64,000 nt of DNA, taken from positions 4,336,501-4,400,500 of the forward strand of contig NZ_CP109000.1 of NCBI RefSeq assembly GCF_036226605.1, in the 5' to 3' direction. Within the stretch, counting starts at the first letter, position 1. Each line of letters begins with the position of its first letter. The stretch comes from Streptomyces sp. NBC_00704 (lineage in GTDB: Bacteria; Actinomycetota; Actinomycetes; Streptomycetales; Streptomycetaceae). The translations under genes were made by a program, and so were the position numbers. This document shows, piece after piece, positions 34,164-44,173 of this stretch. Below the pieces are notes generated by a model, which searched no databases, was not told the DNA's origin, and was given only the letters and a program-made list of their open reading frames with translations.

Positions 34164-34618
34164 CCCCCTGCCTCACACACGGTCCGCCAACGCACCGTCC
34201 GCCGCCGCACGGTAGGCCGCCGCACGGTCCGCCGCGCCTCGCGCCGCCGGGCCGGCGGCCCCCGTGCGCGGCCCCCGTCGCCGCCCGCGCGGACCGGTGC
34301 TCCTGACCGGTCCCGAACGCCCCGCCGCGTCAGGCCCGTGACGCGGAACCCCGGCCGGACTCCCCCGTGGCCCGGCCGGTCGGTTCCGCTTGCTCCCCGG
34401 GCGACGTGCCCCCGGGGGGTAAGCGGAACCCACCATGCACCCCGTGGCGGCCCCGCACCACCGTCAGCTTGTTGCAGTGCCGGGGGAGGAGGCTGGGAGG
34501 AACTCCCGCGAAACGGTGGTTTTCGACGGCCCCGGCCGGGGGAGCCGTGTTGCGGAGGCGGTCCGGGCCGCGCATAGTTGCGCTCCGGAAGTGGCGTACG
34601 GCGGGGGTGGGATGGGCG
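34164..34618. other. Intergenic region before first LuxR-type regulator
   Basis: 455 bp without a gene. The left part is GC-rich with short CGCACGGTCCGCC-type repeats. A strong hairpin lies at 34382-34430. The right part presumably holds the promoter of the regulator starting at 34619. Confidence 0.5.
34382..34430 (+). terminator. Long hairpin, probable terminator
   Basis: Arms GGTTCCGCTT (34382-34391) and AAGCGGAACC (34421-34430) pair perfectly and enclose a second GC-rich pairing (CCCCGGG / CCCGGGG). There is no T-run, as is common for Streptomyces terminators. It is 219 bp after the lipoprotein stop; a regulatory RNA structure is an alternative. Confidence 0.55.
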
Positions 34619-35824
34619 ATGGCCGGGCACGGGACGGAGGAGCATCCACACGGTGCCGACCGACTGTGCGAGGCGGGGGACCGCGTGTACTCCCGGGCCG
34701 TACGACGCGGCCGGGTGGCGCGGACCGACGCCGAGCCGGTCCCGTGCCTGCTTGAGCTGGCCCTGCTGCACCCCGATCCCGACGACATGGACTGGCTGGT
34801 GCCGACCTCCCCGCAGGAGGTCATGACCCGGCTGCTGCGCGGACTGCACGACGAGGTCAGCGCGAGCCAGCGGCGGGTGGGCTCGGCGGTCGCCGCCTTC
34901 GAGTGGTACGCGGGCCTGGGCGGACCGGAACGGGCCACGGCGGCCGGCGAGGGCGCGGCGATCCGCGTTCTGGACGGCCCCTCCCGCATCCAGGCCGCGC
35001 TGGACGCGGCGACCGAGGCCTGCACCACCGAGGTGCTCACCGTGCAGCCCGGCGGCATCCGGCGCGAGCACGAGCTGTCGGAGGGCCTGCACCGGGCGCT
35101 GGAGCTGCGCGGCCGGGGCGTGCGCATGCGTGACCTCTACAACCACGTCGCCCGGCACGGCCAGGGTCTGCTCAACTACCTGGAGCTGATGGGCGACACG
35201 GTGGAGGCCCGCACGCTGGACGAGGTCATCGACCGGCTGATGCTCTTCGACCGCACGGTCGCCTTCGTCCCGGCCAACGCCGACCGCACGATGGCCCTCG
35301 AACTGCGGCACCCGGCCCTGGTCTCCTACCTGGTGACGGTCTTCGAGCGGCTGTGGCGGCTGGCGATCCCGCTCACCGCCCCGCTCCCCGACCCGAGGGT
35401 CGAGGGCGTCTCCCACCGCGAGCAGTCCATCGCGGCGCTGCTGGCGGAGGGTCACCAGGACGCGGTCATCGCCGAGCGCCTGGGCATCAGCGTGCGCACC
35501 TGCCGCGCACACATCGCGCGTCTGTCGGAGACCCTGGGCGCGGCCAGCCGCACCCAGCTGGGGGTGCGGATCGCCCAGGTCGGTCTCGACCGGCCGCCCG
35601 AGGAGACGGCGCCGGGGCGCACACCGGCCGTCCCGTCCCAGAGCCCGCCCCCCGCCGTCCCGGCCCCCGCTCCCCCGGCCGACGCCTCCACCCCTGCCCC
35701 CGCGCCTACTCCTGCCCCCGCGCCTACTCCTGCACCTGTCCCCGCGCCTGCTCCTGCCCCTGCGCCTGGCCGGGCTCCGGCATCCGGTGGTGCTCCGGGT
35801 CGAGAATCCCCGACTGCCCTATGA
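34619..35824 (+). CDS. LuxR-type HTH regulator 1 (TrmB-like N-domain)
   Basis: A 401-aa regulator. The N-terminal part resembles TrmB/PLD-like sensor domains of Streptomyces regulators (DRLCEAGDRVYSRAVRRGRV, then PCLLELALLHPDPDDMDWL, RIQAALDAATEACTTEVLTV). The LuxR helix-turn-helix lies at about 265-325 (HREQSIAALLAEGHQDAVIA, then ERLGISVRTCRAHIARL). The last 60 residues are Pro/Ala repeats encoded by a tandem repeat. They overlap, antisense, the 3' end of regulator 2 by 101 bp. Two paralogues follow in opposite orientation. ATG at 34619 after GGGGGTGGG. Confidence 0.85.
   Translation: MAGHGTEEHPHGADRLCEAGDRVYSRAVRRGRVARTDAEPVPCLLELALLHPDPDDMDWLVPTSPQEVMTRLLRGLHDEVSASQRRVGSAVAAFEWYAGLGGPERATAAGEGAAIRVLDGPSRIQAALDAATEACTTEVLTVQPGGIRREHELSEGLHRALELRGRGVRMRDLYNHVARHGQGLLNYLELMGDTVEARTLDEVIDRLMLFDRTVAFVPANADRTMALELRHPALVSYLVTVFERLWRLAIPLTAPLPDPRVEGVSHREQSIAALLAEGHQDAVIAERLGISVRTCRAHIARLSETLGAASRTQLGVRIAQVGLDRPPEETAPGRTPAVPSQSPPPAVPAPAPPADASTPAPAPTPAPAPTPAPVPAPAPAPAPGRAPASGGAPGRESPTAL
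35700..35770 (+). repeat. Pro-Ala coding tandem repeat in the regulator overlap
   Basis: Imperfect 12-18 bp units of the type CCTGCCCCCGCGCCTACT encode PAPTPAPAP on the plus strand and QAQGQEQ-like residues on the minus strand. The repeat lies exactly where the 3' ends of two convergent regulators overlap and probably lengthened both. Confidence 0.65.
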
Positions 35825-36779
35825 GGTAGCCGAGTTGGGCGCGGCTCTCGCTGCCGAGGGTGGCGGCCAGCTTGGCGATGTGGACGCGGGCGGTGCGGAT
35901 GTTCATGCCGAGCCGGTCGGCGATGACGGCGTCCGTGTGGCCCTCGACGAGGAGCGCGGCGATGGCCTGCTGCCGGGGGGTGACGCCGCCTCTGGACGGG
36001 CGCTGGACGGCCTGCGGGTACATCGGGGTGGCCAGCCGCCAGAGCCGGTCGAAGGTGGTGGTGAAGTAGGTCAGGAGGGCCGGGTGGCGGACCTCCAGGG
36101 CGAGGCGGCCGTCCTCGCCGGCGGGGATGAAGGCGACCGCGCCGTCGATGACGATGAGGCGGTCGGTGACCTCGTCGAGGGTGCGGGCCTGCGCGTCGCC
36201 CCGGAGCTGCTCGTAGCGGGCCAGGACGAGGGGCTGGTGGCGCTGGGTGTGCTGGTAGAGGGTGCGGATGCGGCAGCCGCGGTCCAGCAGGGCCTGGTCG
36301 CGGGCCATGGCGACGGCGTGGGCGGTCTCGCCGCGCGGCCCGCTGTAGTGGACGTGGGGCTGGACGCAGAGCACCTCGGCGGCCGCCTCGGACGTCGCCT
36401 CGGTGATGGCCTCGTTGATGCGTTCGGTGCCGCTGAGGAGGCGCAGGGAGACGGGCTCGGCGGTGGCGGTGCGGGCGCCGGTGATCCGCATGAGGGGCTC
36501 GAAGAGCGACGCCAGCCGTTCCTCCCGCCGCCGTTCCTCGGCGATGCGCGCGCCCGAGGAGCGCAGCAGGCGGTGCAGGACGACGGCCGGGGCCGCGGGC
36601 TCCAGTTGGGCCGGGTCGTCCACGAGCGGGTGCAGCAGGCCGACCGACAGCAGGCAGGGGGCCGCCGTCTCGGCGTCCTCGGCCTTGACGCGTCCGTCGC
36701 GCAGGGCCTGTTCGTACAGGTGCAGGCCCGCGGTGCACAGGTCCTCCACGCCGTGGTGGGGGTGCGGCGGCGCGTTCAC
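35724..36779 (-). CDS. LuxR-type HTH regulator 2
   Basis: A 351-aa paralogue of its two neighbours. It has the same N-terminal layout (EDLCTAGLHLYEQALRDGRV, then CLLSVGLLHPLVDDPAQLEP). The LuxR domain near the end reads RQQAIAALLVEGHTDAVIAD, then RLGMNIRTARVHIAKLAATL. Paralogue 3 ends at QSGILKQEP, whereas this one continues QSGILDPEHHRMPEPGQAQG into the repeat shared with regulator 1. The ATG at 36779 is 37 bp downstream of the stop of regulator 3, so the two are probably co-transcribed. Confidence 0.85.
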   Translation of the reverse strand: MNAPPHPHHGVEDLCTAGLHLYEQALRDGRVKAEDAETAAPCLLSVGLLHPLVDDPAQLEPAAPAVVLHRLLRSSGARIAEERRREERLASLFEPLMRITGARTATAEPVSLRLLSGTERINEAITEATSEAAAEVLCVQPHVHYSGPRGETAHAVAMARDQALLDRGCRIRTLYQHTQRHQPLVLARYEQLRGDAQARTLDEVTDRLIVIDGAVAFIPAGEDGRLALEVRHPALLTYFTTTFDRLWRLATPMYPQAVQRPSRGGVTPRQQAIAALLVEGHTDAVIADRLGMNIRTARVHIAKLAATLGSESRAQLGYLIGQSGILDPEHHRMPEPGQAQGQEQARGQVQE

Positions 36780-36816
36780 TGCGGTTCTCCCTGGTCGTCT
36801 TCGGTCTCCGGGCCGG

Positions 36817-37800
36817 TCAGGGCTCCTGCTTGAGGATCCCCGACTGGGCTATGAGAAAGCCGAGTTGGGCGCGGCTGCCACTGCCCAGCGCGGTGGCGAG
36901 CTTGGCGATGTGGGCTCGGCAGGTGCGCACGTTCATGCCCAGCCGGCGGGCTATCGCCTCGTCGACGTGTCCCTCGACGAGCAGTTTGGCGATGGAGTGC
37001 TGGATCTCGGTGATGCCGTCGGGCGCGGTCTCGTAGGGTGCGCCGGTGGCGAGCGGGACGGCACGGTCCCACATGAACTCGAACACCTTGATCAGGTAGC
37101 GGACCAGTCCCGGGTGCCGCAGTTCCAGGGCGACCTGACCGTCGTCCCGGGTGGGGATGAAGGCCACGGTCTCGTCGCAGATGATCAGCCGCTCCACGAG
37201 TTCGTCGATGGTGCGGTACTCCACCTTGCCCTCGGTGAACTGGGAGACGTAGGCGAGCGTCTCGGGGCTGTAGCGGGCCGTGTGCTGGTAGAGGGTGCGG
37301 ATGCGGCAGCCGCGGTCGATGAGCGGTCTGTCGCGCTCCAGGCCCTGGACGAGGGTGTGCTCCAGGCGGCGGCGGCTCGGCTGGACGGTGAGCATCTCCG
37401 TCTGGCACTGCGAGGTGGCCAGATCGAGCGCGGCGTTGATCCGCTCGATGCCCTCCAGCACCGTGATCGAGTGTGTGGTCGGCGTCGGCTGGGCGCTGAG
37501 GGTCATGAACGGCTCGAAAGCGTCGGCGAGTTCCACCGAGAGCCGCCTGCGTCGGGTGATCTCGCGTTCGATCGGGTTGAGCAGCTGGGACAGGGCGATC
37601 GACGGGGGTACCGGGCGCAGCCAGTTCGCGTCGTCGGGATCCGCGTGGAGCAGGGCGAACTCCATCAGACAGGGAGCGGGCTCCACGTCCGCGCGGGCTA
37701 TGCGGCCCGTCCGAAGTGCGTTCCCGTAGAGACGGCGACCTTCCTCGCACAGCTCAGTCGACGCATGAGGATGTGTCTGCTTTGTCTCATTTTTCGTCAA
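36817..37800 (-). CDS. LuxR-type HTH regulator 3
   Basis: A 327-aa regulator, paralogous to the two before it: TELCEEGRRLYGNALRTGRI at the N-terminus, a TrmB-like middle (GIERINAALDLATSQCQTEM), and a LuxR helix-turn-helix (HSIAKLLVEGHVDEAIARRL, then NVRTCRAHIAKLATALG). It is transcribed divergently from the DSTW-repeat gene across a 112-bp gap, the arrangement expected of a regulator and its target. The ligand is unknown. Confidence 0.87.
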   Translation of the reverse strand: MTKNETKQTHPHASTELCEEGRRLYGNALRTGRIARADVEPAPCLMEFALLHADPDDANWLRPVPPSIALSQLLNPIEREITRRRRLSVELADAFEPFMTLSAQPTPTTHSITVLEGIERINAALDLATSQCQTEMLTVQPSRRRLEHTLVQGLERDRPLIDRGCRIRTLYQHTARYSPETLAYVSQFTEGKVEYRTIDELVERLIICDETVAFIPTRDDGQVALELRHPGLVRYLIKVFEFMWDRAVPLATGAPYETAPDGITEIQHSIAKLLVEGHVDEAIARRLGMNVRTCRAHIAKLATALGSGSRAQLGFLIAQSGILKQEP

Positions 37801-37912
37801 ATCTCCACCCCCCAGGGTCCTGAACGTGCAGGAACATGATGCATCGATTGTGTGGCCATGACGTGCCCGAATGGGCCATCGTCGTAGTCGACGGGGGAGA
37901 GGTGACCTTCAA
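37801..37912. promoter_or_regulatory. Divergent promoter between regulator 3 and the DSTW gene
   Basis: A 112-bp intergenic region containing TGCATCGATTG at 37840-37850. The identical 11-mer lies 48 bp upstream of the sugar-binding lipoprotein gene (33006-33016). A GGGGGAGAGG ribosome site precedes the DSTW gene. Confidence 0.5.
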
Positions 37913-38314
37913 ATGAGGACGAAGCCGACTATGCATAAGAGAATGCTTCGCTCGGCGCTTGCCGCCGCCTTCTCCGCAGCGCTCGCCTTCGGAGCGCTGA
38001 GCGGTCTTGCGGGCACGACGGGCGACGCGGCGCGCGACAGCACGTGGAGCCCGGGCGCCGGCACCGTCGCCGTGGCCGGCGACAGCACCTGGGTCGCCCC
38101 TCGTGACAGCACCTGGGTCGCCCCGGCCGACAGCACCTGGGTCGCGCCCCGTGACAGCACCTGGGTCGTCACCGCGGCGGACGCGCCCGGCGACAGCACC
38201 TGGGTGGCCCCCGGCGACAGCACCTGGTCCGTGCCGGGAGACAGCACCTGGGCCGCCCCGGCCGACAGCACCTGGTCCGTCCCGGCGGACAGTACGTGGG
38301 TCGCCGAGTCATGA
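37913..38314 (+). CDS. Secreted DSTW-repeat protein
   Basis: A 133-aa precursor. After a short basic start it has a Sec-type signal (MLRSALAAAFSAALAFGALS, then GLAG), and the remaining 95 or so residues are almost only repeats. The tetrapeptide DSTW occurs ten times, mostly as an 8-residue unit DSTWVAPx with x being R, A or G; variants are DSTWSVPx and DSTWAAPA. Every unit ends in a small residue or Arg just before the Asp. It overlaps the Rieske-like gene by 4 bp (ATGA) and is divergent from a LuxR-type regulator. Possible roles are a multi-copy peptide-signal precursor, a modified peptide, or a wall-associated protein. I know no described family. An alternative start is the ATG at 37931. 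Confidence 0.8.
   Translation: MRTKPTMHKRMLRSALAAAFSAALAFGALSGLAGTTGDAARDSTWSPGAGTVAVAGDSTWVAPRDSTWVAPADSTWVAPRDSTWVVTAADAPGDSTWVAPGDSTWSVPGDSTWAAPADSTWSVPADSTWVAES
38037..38302 (+). repeat. 24-bp coding repeats (DSTWVAPx)
   Basis: Ten imperfect units, each with GACAGCACCTGG or a one-base variant at its core, mostly spaced 24 bp apart. The longer gaps fall after units 1 and 5. Frame is preserved throughout and synonymous variation is low, which suggests recent expansion or homogenisation. Confidence 0.85.
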
Positions 38315-38646
38315 CCACGCCACCCGACGACCGCTCCTTCCGCCGTGAAATGGCGACCGCCTACCGCTCCGGCTGGCACTTCATCGACCTGGTCACCGCC
38401 ATCCCCCACAGTGGTGACTCGTTGATGGTGACCGTGTTCGGCGAACCGGTGGTCGTGACGCGCGACGAGGACGAGGACGTACGGGCCTACCGGTGCCTGC
38501 GCAAGCCCCGCGGGGCGCCGCAGCCCGTGCGCTGCGCCATCCGGTACGGAATGATCTTTGTGAACCTCGACCAGCGGGACCACCGGCTCGTCGAGCCCGA
38601 GGCCCTGCCCCTGAAGACCGTCTCAGCCACCCCCCGCAGTGCCTGA
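38311..38646 (+). CDS. Rieske-like protein lacking histidine ligands
   Basis: A 111-aa protein that lines up with the N-terminal Rieske domain of ring-hydroxylating oxygenases: AYRSGWHFIDLVTAIPHSGD, then EPVVVTRDEDEDVRAYRC, then YGMIFVNLD. The cluster motif C-x-H...C-x2-H is C62-L-R64 ... C75-A-I-R78, so both histidines are replaced by Arg and the spacing is shortened. A normal 2Fe-2S site is therefore not expected, although other metal binding is possible. It starts inside the stop of the DSTW gene, so the two are made together. A perfect terminator follows at 38690. Confidence 0.65.
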   Translation: MTTPPDDRSFRREMATAYRSGWHFIDLVTAIPHSGDSLMVTVFGEPVVVTRDEDEDVRAYRCLRKPRGAPQPVRCAIRYGMIFVNLDQRDHRLVEPEALPLKTVSATPRSA

Positions 38647-38689
38647 CGCGATTCCCCCGTCGTAACAGATCGCTCAGGTGCTTCCCCCC

Positions 38690-38735
38690 GCAGCGGCGTC
38701 ACCGTGACCTGAACACGGTGACGCCGCTGCATTTT
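38690..38735 (+). terminator. Strong terminator after the DSTW operon
   Basis: A perfect 17-bp stem (GCAGCGGCGTCACCGTG and its complement) with a 7-base loop, followed by ATTTTG. It closes the two-gene DSTW unit. Confidence 0.9.
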
Positions 38736-38922
38736 GCGGGGACATTTCCGGTTATGGACCTGGTTGAGCGTTGGCCGGAAATCGACGGGGCGGAATCCGG
38801 TCAGGCGACCCGCTTGTGCTCTCCGCCCGCCTCACGAGTCCCTCACGCCTCCCTCACACCATCCCCGGTGATCCCTCACGCCTCCGCGGCCCCGCAGCAC
38901 GCCGTCCGGGCCCGGACGGCGC

Positions 38923-39336
38923 TCAGCCGCGGCCCATCGCCCGCGTCAGCTCGATCTCGATCACCACGCGCGTGGGATTGGGGCCGGGCGTGCGCCCGTA
39001 GCGCACCGCGTAGCGCCGTACGGCGTCCGCGACCCGCTCCGGCTCCGCGCGGACGAACGCCCGCCCCTCCAGCGTCGCCCAGCGGCCGCCGTCCACCTGG
39101 CACACCGCGACCCGCGCGCCGTCCGCGCCCGCCGCCGCGACGTTGCGCGCCTTGCGGCTCGCCGCGTCGGTGATGACCCGGGCCAGCCGGCTCTCCGGGT
39201 CGTACGTCACGCCGACCGGGACCACGTGCGGACTGCCGTCCGGGCGTGGTGTGGTCAGCGTGCACAGATGACGTTCCCGCCAGAAGGCGAGATACGGCGC
39301 GTCCGGGGCGCCCGGGTCCTGCGGGTATGCGGCCAT
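38923..39336 (-). CDS. Pyridoxamine-oxidase-like flavin/F420-binding protein
   Basis: A 137-aa split-barrel protein of the PPOX/F420-dependent class. It shows LCTLTTPRPDGSPHVVPVGV, then a basic loop SRKARNVAAAG and VDGGRWATLEGRA. Family members reduce small molecules with F420H2 or flavin; the substrate is not predictable. Divergent from clpB, whose HAIR operator lies in the gap between them. Confidence 0.85.
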   Translation of the reverse strand: MAAYPQDPGAPDAPYLAFWRERHLCTLTTPRPDGSPHVVPVGVTYDPESRLARVITDAASRKARNVAAAGADGARVAVCQVDGGRWATLEGRAFVRAEPERVADAVRRYAVRYGRTPGPNPTRVVIEIELTRAMGRG

Positions 39337-39374
39337 GGTCGGAACTTAGTGCGCCGGGAGTCCCCCACGCGCAC

Positions 39375-39395
39375 CTTGAGCGGAATAGACTCAAC
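39375..39395 (+). promoter_or_regulatory. HAIR operator (HspR site) upstream of clpB
   Basis: CTTGAGC-N7-ACTCAAC matches the HAIR consensus CTTGAGT-N7-ACTCAAG at 12 of 14 arm positions with the exact 7-base spacer. It lies 63 bp before the clpB start. HspR repression of clpB through HAIR is established in Streptomyces. Confidence 0.9.
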
Positions 39396-39458
39396 TTTGT
39401 GTACGCTGACAGAGTCAGTACGGGAGAGCGCTGACGCAAGGAGGAGGAGACAGCGAAC

Positions 39459-42065
<2,607 letters not shown>

Positions 42066-42134
42066 CCCCCGGCGGGCCGCAGCCCCGGCCCGCCGCCTCC
42101 GGCACCCTCGCCGTCCGGCCGTCCGGCCGTCCGG

Positions 42135-42689
42135 TCACGTAGTGAACGCCGAGTACCGCACCCGCGCGGTCTCGGCGTTCTCGTACGTCACCGTCACGTT
42201 GACGTAGTAGGCCTCCGTGCCGGGCCGCCCGGTGACGTCGAGCTGGAAGCAGTAGTCCGAGCCGTGGCCGCAGGACTCGGTGCCCGGACCGCCCGGCGCG
42301 GGCGCTCCGGGATAGGCGTCCTTCAGCCAGGCGCCGACGCCCGCGCGCGGCATGCGGAAGTCCGCCTGGTAGTCGGTGTCCAGCCAGGACTGCACCGTGC
42401 ACCGAGCGTCCCGGACGTCCGCGGGCACCTCCGCCCCGCCGAAGGCCAGCGCCTCGGCGCAGTCGACGTTCTTGAGCCGGGTCCCGTCCGCCTCCCCGTC
42501 CTCGCCGAGCACCCAGACGCCGATCAGCACCAGCAGGCCCGCCACCAGCAGCAAGGGCAGCGCCAGGATCGCCGCCACCACGCCCCACCGGGTCCGGCCC
42601 CGGGCCTGTGCCGCCCGCCCGGCCCCCGCGCCCTCCGTCGCGCCGTCCGTCCCGGGCCGGTCGCCCGTCCCGCCTCGCCCGTTCGCCAT
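42135..42689 (-). CDS. Single-pass membrane protein
   Basis: A 184-aa protein. A Gly/Arg/Ala-rich cytoplasmic start leads into one membrane helix (GVVAAILALPLLLVAGLLVL) and an extracellular domain with four Cys (VDCAEALAF, RCTVQSWLD, SCGHGSDYC) that probably form disulfides, ending VTVTYENAETARVRYSAFT. No family is recognised. It ends convergent with clpB, 69 bp away. Confidence 0.8.
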   Translation of the reverse strand: MANGRGGTGDRPGTDGATEGAGAGRAAQARGRTRWGVVAAILALPLLLVAGLLVLIGVWVLGEDGEADGTRLKNVDCAEALAFGGAEVPADVRDARCTVQSWLDTDYQADFRMPRAGVGAWLKDAYPGAPAPGGPGTESCGHGSDYCFQLDVTGRPGTEAYYVNVTVTYENAETARVRYSAFTT

Positions 42690-42830
42690 GCGATCCCCCT
42701 CCGTCGGTGCCGCCCTTCGGTACGACAGGCCGGATCCTGTCAGCTCAGGGCTGACAGGGCCCGGCTGGGGTTGCCACCCCCCTCCCCGCATGGGGGAGGA
42801 TGGCGGGATCCGTACGAAGGGAAAAACACG

Positions 42831-43376
42831 GTGACCATCGACCCGTCCTCGATTCCGAATTTCGGGGGCCAGCCCGAGCCGCAGCCCCAGGGTGGACCGG
42901 CGGGCCCCGTCGTCCCGGATCAGGATCTCGTGAAGCAGCTCCTCGACCAGATGGAGCTGAAGTACGTCGTCGACGACGAGGGAGACCTCGCGGCGCCGTG
43001 GGAGGAGTTCCGCACCTACTTCATGTTCCGCGGCGAGGGCGACCAGGCGGTCTACTCGGTGCGGACGTTCTACGACCGGGCCCACAAGATCGACGACAAG
43101 CTCCAGCTCCTGGAGTCGATCGACGACTGGAACCGGCGCACCCTGTGGCCCAAGGTCTACACCCACACCCACGACGACGGCACCGTCCGCCTCATCGGCG
43201 AGGCGCAGCTGCTGATCGGCGCCGGCGTCAACATCGAGCTGTTCGTCTCCTCGACGGTGAGCTGGGTGCGCGCGGCGATCGAGTTCGACAAGTGGCTCGT
43301 GGAGCAGCTGGGCCTGGAGTCGGCCGTCAACGGGACGGACGCCGCGGCGACCGAGCCCGAGGAGGACGACGAGTAG
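42831..43376 (+). CDS. YbjN-domain protein
   Basis: A 181-aa soluble protein with the YbjN/tail-chaperone-like fold: LDQMELKYVVDDEGDLAAPW, FRTYFMFRGEG, then LLESIDDWNRRTLWPKVYTH and NIELFVSSTVSWVRAAIEFD. The last 20 residues are acidic. GTG start after GAAGGGAA. YbjN proteins are type III-secretion-chaperone-like folds of unknown role in actinobacteria. Terminator at 43410. Confidence 0.85.
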   Translation: MTIDPSSIPNFGGQPEPQPQGGPAGPVVPDQDLVKQLLDQMELKYVVDDEGDLAAPWEEFRTYFMFRGEGDQAVYSVRTFYDRAHKIDDKLQLLESIDDWNRRTLWPKVYTHTHDDGTVRLIGEAQLLIGAGVNIELFVSSTVSWVRAAIEFDKWLVEQLGLESAVNGTDAAATEPEEDDE

Positions 43377-43409
43377 GTCCCCCGCGACCTGCCCGCCGCC
43401 CCCCACGCC

Positions 43410-43448
43410 GAGAGGCGCCCGCCCACACCCTGTGGACGGGCGCCTCTC
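43410..43448 (+). terminator. Terminator after the YbjN gene
   Basis: A long stem: GAGAGGCGCCCG pairs with CGGGCGCCTCTC, and inside it CCACA pairs with TGTGG around a CCC loop. It lies between the YbjN gene and the convergent YoeB gene. Confidence 0.85.
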
Positions 43449-43535
43449 GCGTTCCTCACTGCGGCGCTGCCGTCATGGACACCGACGACGCCGACGCCCG
43501 TGCCTCGCCTCGTCTGCTCCGCGCCCCGCGCCCTG

Positions 43536-43796
43536 TCAGCTCTCGTAGTGGTACCGGCACTGTGCGATCCGGACGCCGTCCTCGGTGACCTTGTGGATCA
43601 GCCGGTGCTCGTCGTTGATGCGGCGCGACCAGTAGCCCTGGAATCCGTGCTTGAGCGGTTCCGGTTTGCCGATGCCCTCGTTGCCGTTCCGGGCGATGTC
43701 CGCGATGAGTGTGTTGATGCGCTTCAGGATCTTCCGGTCCTGAAGCTGCCACCACAGGTAGTCCTCCCAGGCACGGGAGGAGAAGGTGATCTTCAA
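43536..43796 (-). CDS. yoeB: YoeB-family mRNA interferase toxin
   Basis: An 86-aa ribosome-dependent RNase toxin. The residues known to be catalytic in E. coli YoeB are present at the same numbers: Glu46 (KPEPLKHG), Arg65 (DEHRLIHKV) and His83 (CRYHYES). Gene order antitoxin then toxin, 10 bp apart. A YefM/YoeB system has been described in Streptomyces lividans. Confidence 0.95.
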   Translation of the reverse strand: MKITFSSRAWEDYLWWQLQDRKILKRINTLIADIARNGNEGIGKPEPLKHGFQGYWSRRINDEHRLIHKVTEDGVRIAQCRYHYES

Positions 43797-43806
43797 CTCG
43801 CGGCCC

Positions 43807-44064
43807 TTATTCGTCGGTCGCCAGCTCGCGTACGGTGCCGCCGCCGCTTTCCAGCTCGTCGATGGACGCGAGCAGGCGCCGGGCGTTCGCCGGGCTTCGC
43901 AGCAGGTAGGCCGTCTCCTTCAGAGATTCGTAGTCCTCCAGGGAGACGATGACGACCGGCTCATGTCCGGCCCGGGTGATGACGACCTCCTCGCGGTCGT
44001 CGGTAACGGAGTTGAGCACCTCGGCGTACCGTGCGCGCGACTCGGAATAGGTCATGGTCTTCAC
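43807..44064 (-). CDS. yefM: YefM-family antitoxin
   Basis: An 85-aa Phd/YefM antitoxin: MTYSESRARYAEVLNSV, then VVITRAGHEPVVIVSLEDYE and a C-terminal toxin-binding helix. It neutralises the adjacent YoeB and represses its own promoter; an inverted repeat with TGTAC cores lies immediately upstream (44079-44098). The stop codon is TAA, rare in this GC-rich genome. Confidence 0.95.
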   Translation of the reverse strand: MKTMTYSESRARYAEVLNSVTDDREEVVITRAGHEPVVIVSLEDYESLKETAYLLRSPANARRLLASIDELESGGGTVRELATDE

Positions 44065-44078
44065 GGGAGACCCCTTTC

Positions 44079-44098
44079 ACGTACAGGAAATTGTACGT
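44079..44098 (-). promoter_or_regulatory. YefM operator
   Basis: A perfect inverted repeat ACGTACA-N6-TGTACGT. YefM proteins bind palindromes with a TGTACA core. It overlaps the -10 element of the toxin-antitoxin promoter, so binding would block transcription. Confidence 0.8.
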
Positions 44099-44119
44099 CC
44101 GTTTCAGCCGATGCGGCAA
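44090..44119 (-). promoter_or_regulatory. Promoter of the yefM-yoeB operon
   Basis: On the minus strand, -35 TTGCCG (44119-44114) and -10 TACAAT (44095-44090) are 18 bp apart, 26 bp from the yefM ATG. The -10 is nearly consensus. Confidence 0.65.
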
Positions 44120-44173
44120 GCGAGGCGTGGCAGGCGGCCGGGGAACGCGTCGATCAGTCCCGCAGGGCGGCGG

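Noticed and set aside
38037..38302. CRISPR-like regular repeats
   Set aside because: The 24-bp period keeps one reading frame, has no unique spacers and encodes DSTW units behind a signal peptide.
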